From: an uncultured Bacilli bacterium
GTDB lineage: Bacteria > Bacillota_I > Bacilli_A > RF39 > UBA660
DNA length: 6,434 nt
Reading direction: 5' to 3'
NCBI GenBank assembly: GCA_910586635.1
Contig: CAJUJA010000068.1
Location: forward strand, 1 to 6,434
Part shown: positions 4,567-6,434 of the stretch, in pieces
How positions within the stretch are numbered: position 1 is the first letter of the stretch
How the letters are laid out: the number at the start of each line of letters is the position of its first letter
The notes under the pieces: generated by a model
What the model was told of the DNA's origin: nothing
The model's input: the letters and a program-made list of their open reading frames with translations, nothing else
Databases searched by the model: none
Made by a program: the position numbers and the translations under genes

Positions 4567-6434
4567 CTATACCTTAGCAAGTTTTTTATGATTCTTCATT
4601 AATTTTTTTATTCCATGAGGATGTTTGAAAGCGACACTAACCAAGGTATTTGTTACTTCTACCACTTTTCCTGCACCAAATGTTTCATGATAAACATAAT
4701 CCCCCACTTGATAGTTCACCTCCTCTTCTCTAAATACATCCTCTTCATTTAATCTTTCCTCTTTACTGTTACCAATTTCTTGTTTCATATTGCTATTTAC
4801 TATATCCATATTAATTTCTCCGATAAATCTACTAGGAGGATTAATCTGATCTTTTCCAAATAAAGTTCTCCTTCTAGTATTCACTAAATGCAAGCACTCC
4901 CGTGCTCGAGTAATAGCTACATAACACAATCTTCGCTCTTCTTCTAACTCTTGGGACTCCATTAAAGAATTCATATGAGGAAATATTCCTTCTTCCATCC
5001 CAACTACAAATACATAATCAAACTCTAGTCCCTTTACAGAATGTACAGTCATCAAACTAACACGGTTTAAATCATCCTTATATTCCTCTACATCACTAAT
5101 TAAACTAATTTCTAACAAAAAGTCTTCAAGAGATATCAATCCTTCCCTTTCTTCAAAGGATTTTGTAATCGACTTAAACTCCTCCAAGTTTTCTAACCGA
5201 ACTTCACTCTCTAAGGTATTTTCTGATTCTAATTCCTTTCTTAAACCAGTAGAATCTAACACTTTATCAATTAATTCAGTCAGTGTTAACTCATCACAAA
5301 GACCTCGTAACTTTTCTATCATTTGCTTAAAGTCTAGCTCCTTACCAGATGAAATCACATCATAAATACTAGTATTTTCTATATCTGCCTTAGTAGTTAA
5401 TCCTTCTACCGTTTTTAATCCGATTCCACGTTTTGGAGTATTAATAATTCTTAATAAACTTACATTATCTTTTGGGTTATGAATTAATCTTAAGTAAGCA
5501 ATTAAATCCTTTATTTCCTTTCTACTATAGAAATAAAAGCTACCAACTACTCGATAAGGTAAATTTTCTCTTAAAAATTCTTCTTCTAAAATACGAGATT
5601 GGGCATTCGTCCGATAAAGAATAGCCATGTTTTGATAACCAATATGTTGACCACTCAATTCTTTAATTTCCCTAATAACATATTGGGCTTCATCTCTTTC
5701 GTTATAAGCTCGATAATACTTTATTTTTTCTCCCTCTTTATTAGAAGTCCATAGATTTTTTTCTTTTCTAGATTGATTATTTTTTATTACATCATTCGCA
5801 GCGTGTAAAATGTTTTGAGTAGAACGATAATTTTGTTCTAATAAAATAGTTTTAGCATCTGGGTAATCTTTTTCAAAATTTAGAATATTTTTATAGTTTG
5901 CACCTCTAAAGGAGTAAATAGATTGATCGTTATCCCCTACACAACAAATATTCTTATATTTTTCTCCAATCATTTTGGATAAAATATACTGAGCTTCATT
6001 CGTATCCTGATATTCATCTATTAGTATGTATTGGAACCTATCCTGGTATTTATCTAATATTTCCTTTCGTCTCCTAAATAAAACAATTGGTAAAATTAAT
6101 AAATCATCAAAGTCAACAGAATTATTTTTTCTTAATTTATCCTCATATTTTTTATATACCTTTAGTACTACTTTTTCATATTCACTAACTGCATATTTTT
6201 CATAATCATTAGGCATCATAAGTTCATTCTTACAGCTACTAATTTTATTTCTAATAGCACGTGGGTTATACTGTTTCGGATCATACCCATACTCTTTTAA
6301 TATTTTTTTAATTACTGTTAAAGAGTCATCACTATCCATAATAACAAAATTACGATCATAACCTAAAGCTTCATAATTTTCTCTTAGTATTTTCAAACCA
6401 AAACTATGAAAAGTAGAAACCTGTATTTGAAAAG
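4567..6434 (-). CDS. pcrA: ATP-dependent DNA helicase PcrA/UvrD, 5' end cut by the window
   Basis: An SF1A 3'-5' DNA helicase that in Bacillota acts in repair, in removing RecA and in rolling-circle replication. The frame is open to the window end, giving 621 residues here; a full PcrA is about 730-740, so some 100 residues with the Q motif and Walker A (motif I) are missing. In window numbering: motif Ia T-F-H-S-F-G 7-12; motif II D-E-Y-Q-D-T-N 139-145 (E140 catalytic); motif III G-D-N-D-Q-S-I-Y-S-F-R-G-A 166-178; motif IV Q-N-Y-R-S 200-204; motif V T-V-H-S-V-K-G-L-E-F 462-471; motif VI R-R-L-C-Y-V-A-I-T-R-A-R 500-511; and a C-terminal Tudor-like segment (Y-Q-V-G-D-Y-V-Y-H ... G-A-G-K-V) near 574-593. 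The TTG at 6396 that a gene finder may call as start lies right after motif Ia and is internal. The next gene downstream is a small unknown, not ligA as in many Bacillota. The low-GC setting and the Tudor-like tail favour PcrA over Rep. Confidence 0.92.
   Translation of the reverse strand, partial: FQIQVSTFHSFGLKILRENYEALGYDRNFVIMDSDDSLTVIKKILKEYGYDPKQYNPRAIRNKISSCKNELMMPNDYEKYAVSEYEKVVLKVYKKYEDKLRKNNSVDFDDLLILPIVLFRRRKEILDKYQDRFQYILIDEYQDTNEAQYILSKMIGEKYKNICCVGDNDQSIYSFRGANYKNILNFEKDYPDAKTILLEQNYRSTQNILHAANDVIKNNQSRKEKNLWTSNKEGEKIKYYRAYNERDEAQYVIREIKELSGQHIGYQNMAILYRTNAQSRILEEEFLRENLPYRVVGSFYFYSRKEIKDLIAYLRLIHNPKDNVSLLRIINTPKRGIGLKTVEGLTTKADIENTSIYDVISSGKELDFKQMIEKLRGLCDELTLTELIDKVLDSTGLRKELESENTLESEVRLENLEEFKSITKSFEEREGLISLEDFLLEISLISDVEEYKDDLNRVSLMTVHSVKGLEFDYVFVVGMEEGIFPHMNSLMESQELEEERRLCYVAITRARECLHLVNTRRRTLFGKDQINPPSRFIGEINMDIVNSNMKQEIGNSKEERLNEEDVFREEEVNYQVGDYVYHETFGAGKVVEVTNTLVSVAFKHPHGIKKLMKNHKKLAKV

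Overview
The window is low-GC DNA that fits a Bacillota (Firmicutes) genome: it is strongly A+T-rich, ribosome binding sites are of the AGGAGG type, the helicase is PcrA-like, and TGA serves as a stop (4178-4180), so the code is standard (table 11) rather than the Mycoplasma code. A closer placement (Clostridia or Erysipelotrichia-like Bacilli, perhaps from a gut metagenome) is only an impression. The first 32 bases are Illumina TruSeq adapter, so the left edge is a sequencing artefact and the biological sequence starts at base 33.

Every gene I can support is on the minus strand, so the biology reads from right to left. The right block (6434 to 2044) looks like one transcription unit: a 5'-truncated pcrA DNA helicase, a small acidic protein of unknown function, a sugar-1-phosphate nucleotidyltransferase (GTG start inside the preceding gene's stop, GTGA overlap), a seven-helix Bax inhibitor-1 (BI-1/YetJ) type membrane protein, and a membrane-anchored protein of unknown function. 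Gaps within the block are 34 bases or less. A weak A+T hairpin overlapping the last stop codon may end it.

Bases 1480-2043 hold no intact gene, but they contain what looks like a decayed coding remnant (about 1645-1908) whose peptide pieces resemble a bacterial Ig-like domain, split by frame changes. They also contain a good promoter candidate (1562-1591) for the next unit.

The left block is a two-gene operon: an XRE-type helix-turn-helix regulator fused to a three-helix membrane domain with a predicted extracellular C-terminus, followed after 26 bases by a cysteine-rich, zinc-ribbon-like protein. This is the most interesting accessory module here: a possible one-component membrane sensor with a partner of unknown function. 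After a 287-base gap with a promoter candidate, the first 19 codons of a gene resembling rlmN run into the adapter.

I see no tRNA, rRNA, CRISPR array, insertion sequence or recognisable riboswitch. I found no convincing new multi-gene defence or mobile system; the leads are the regulator/zinc-ribbon pair, the Ig-like remnant and the unknown proteins linked to pcrA.
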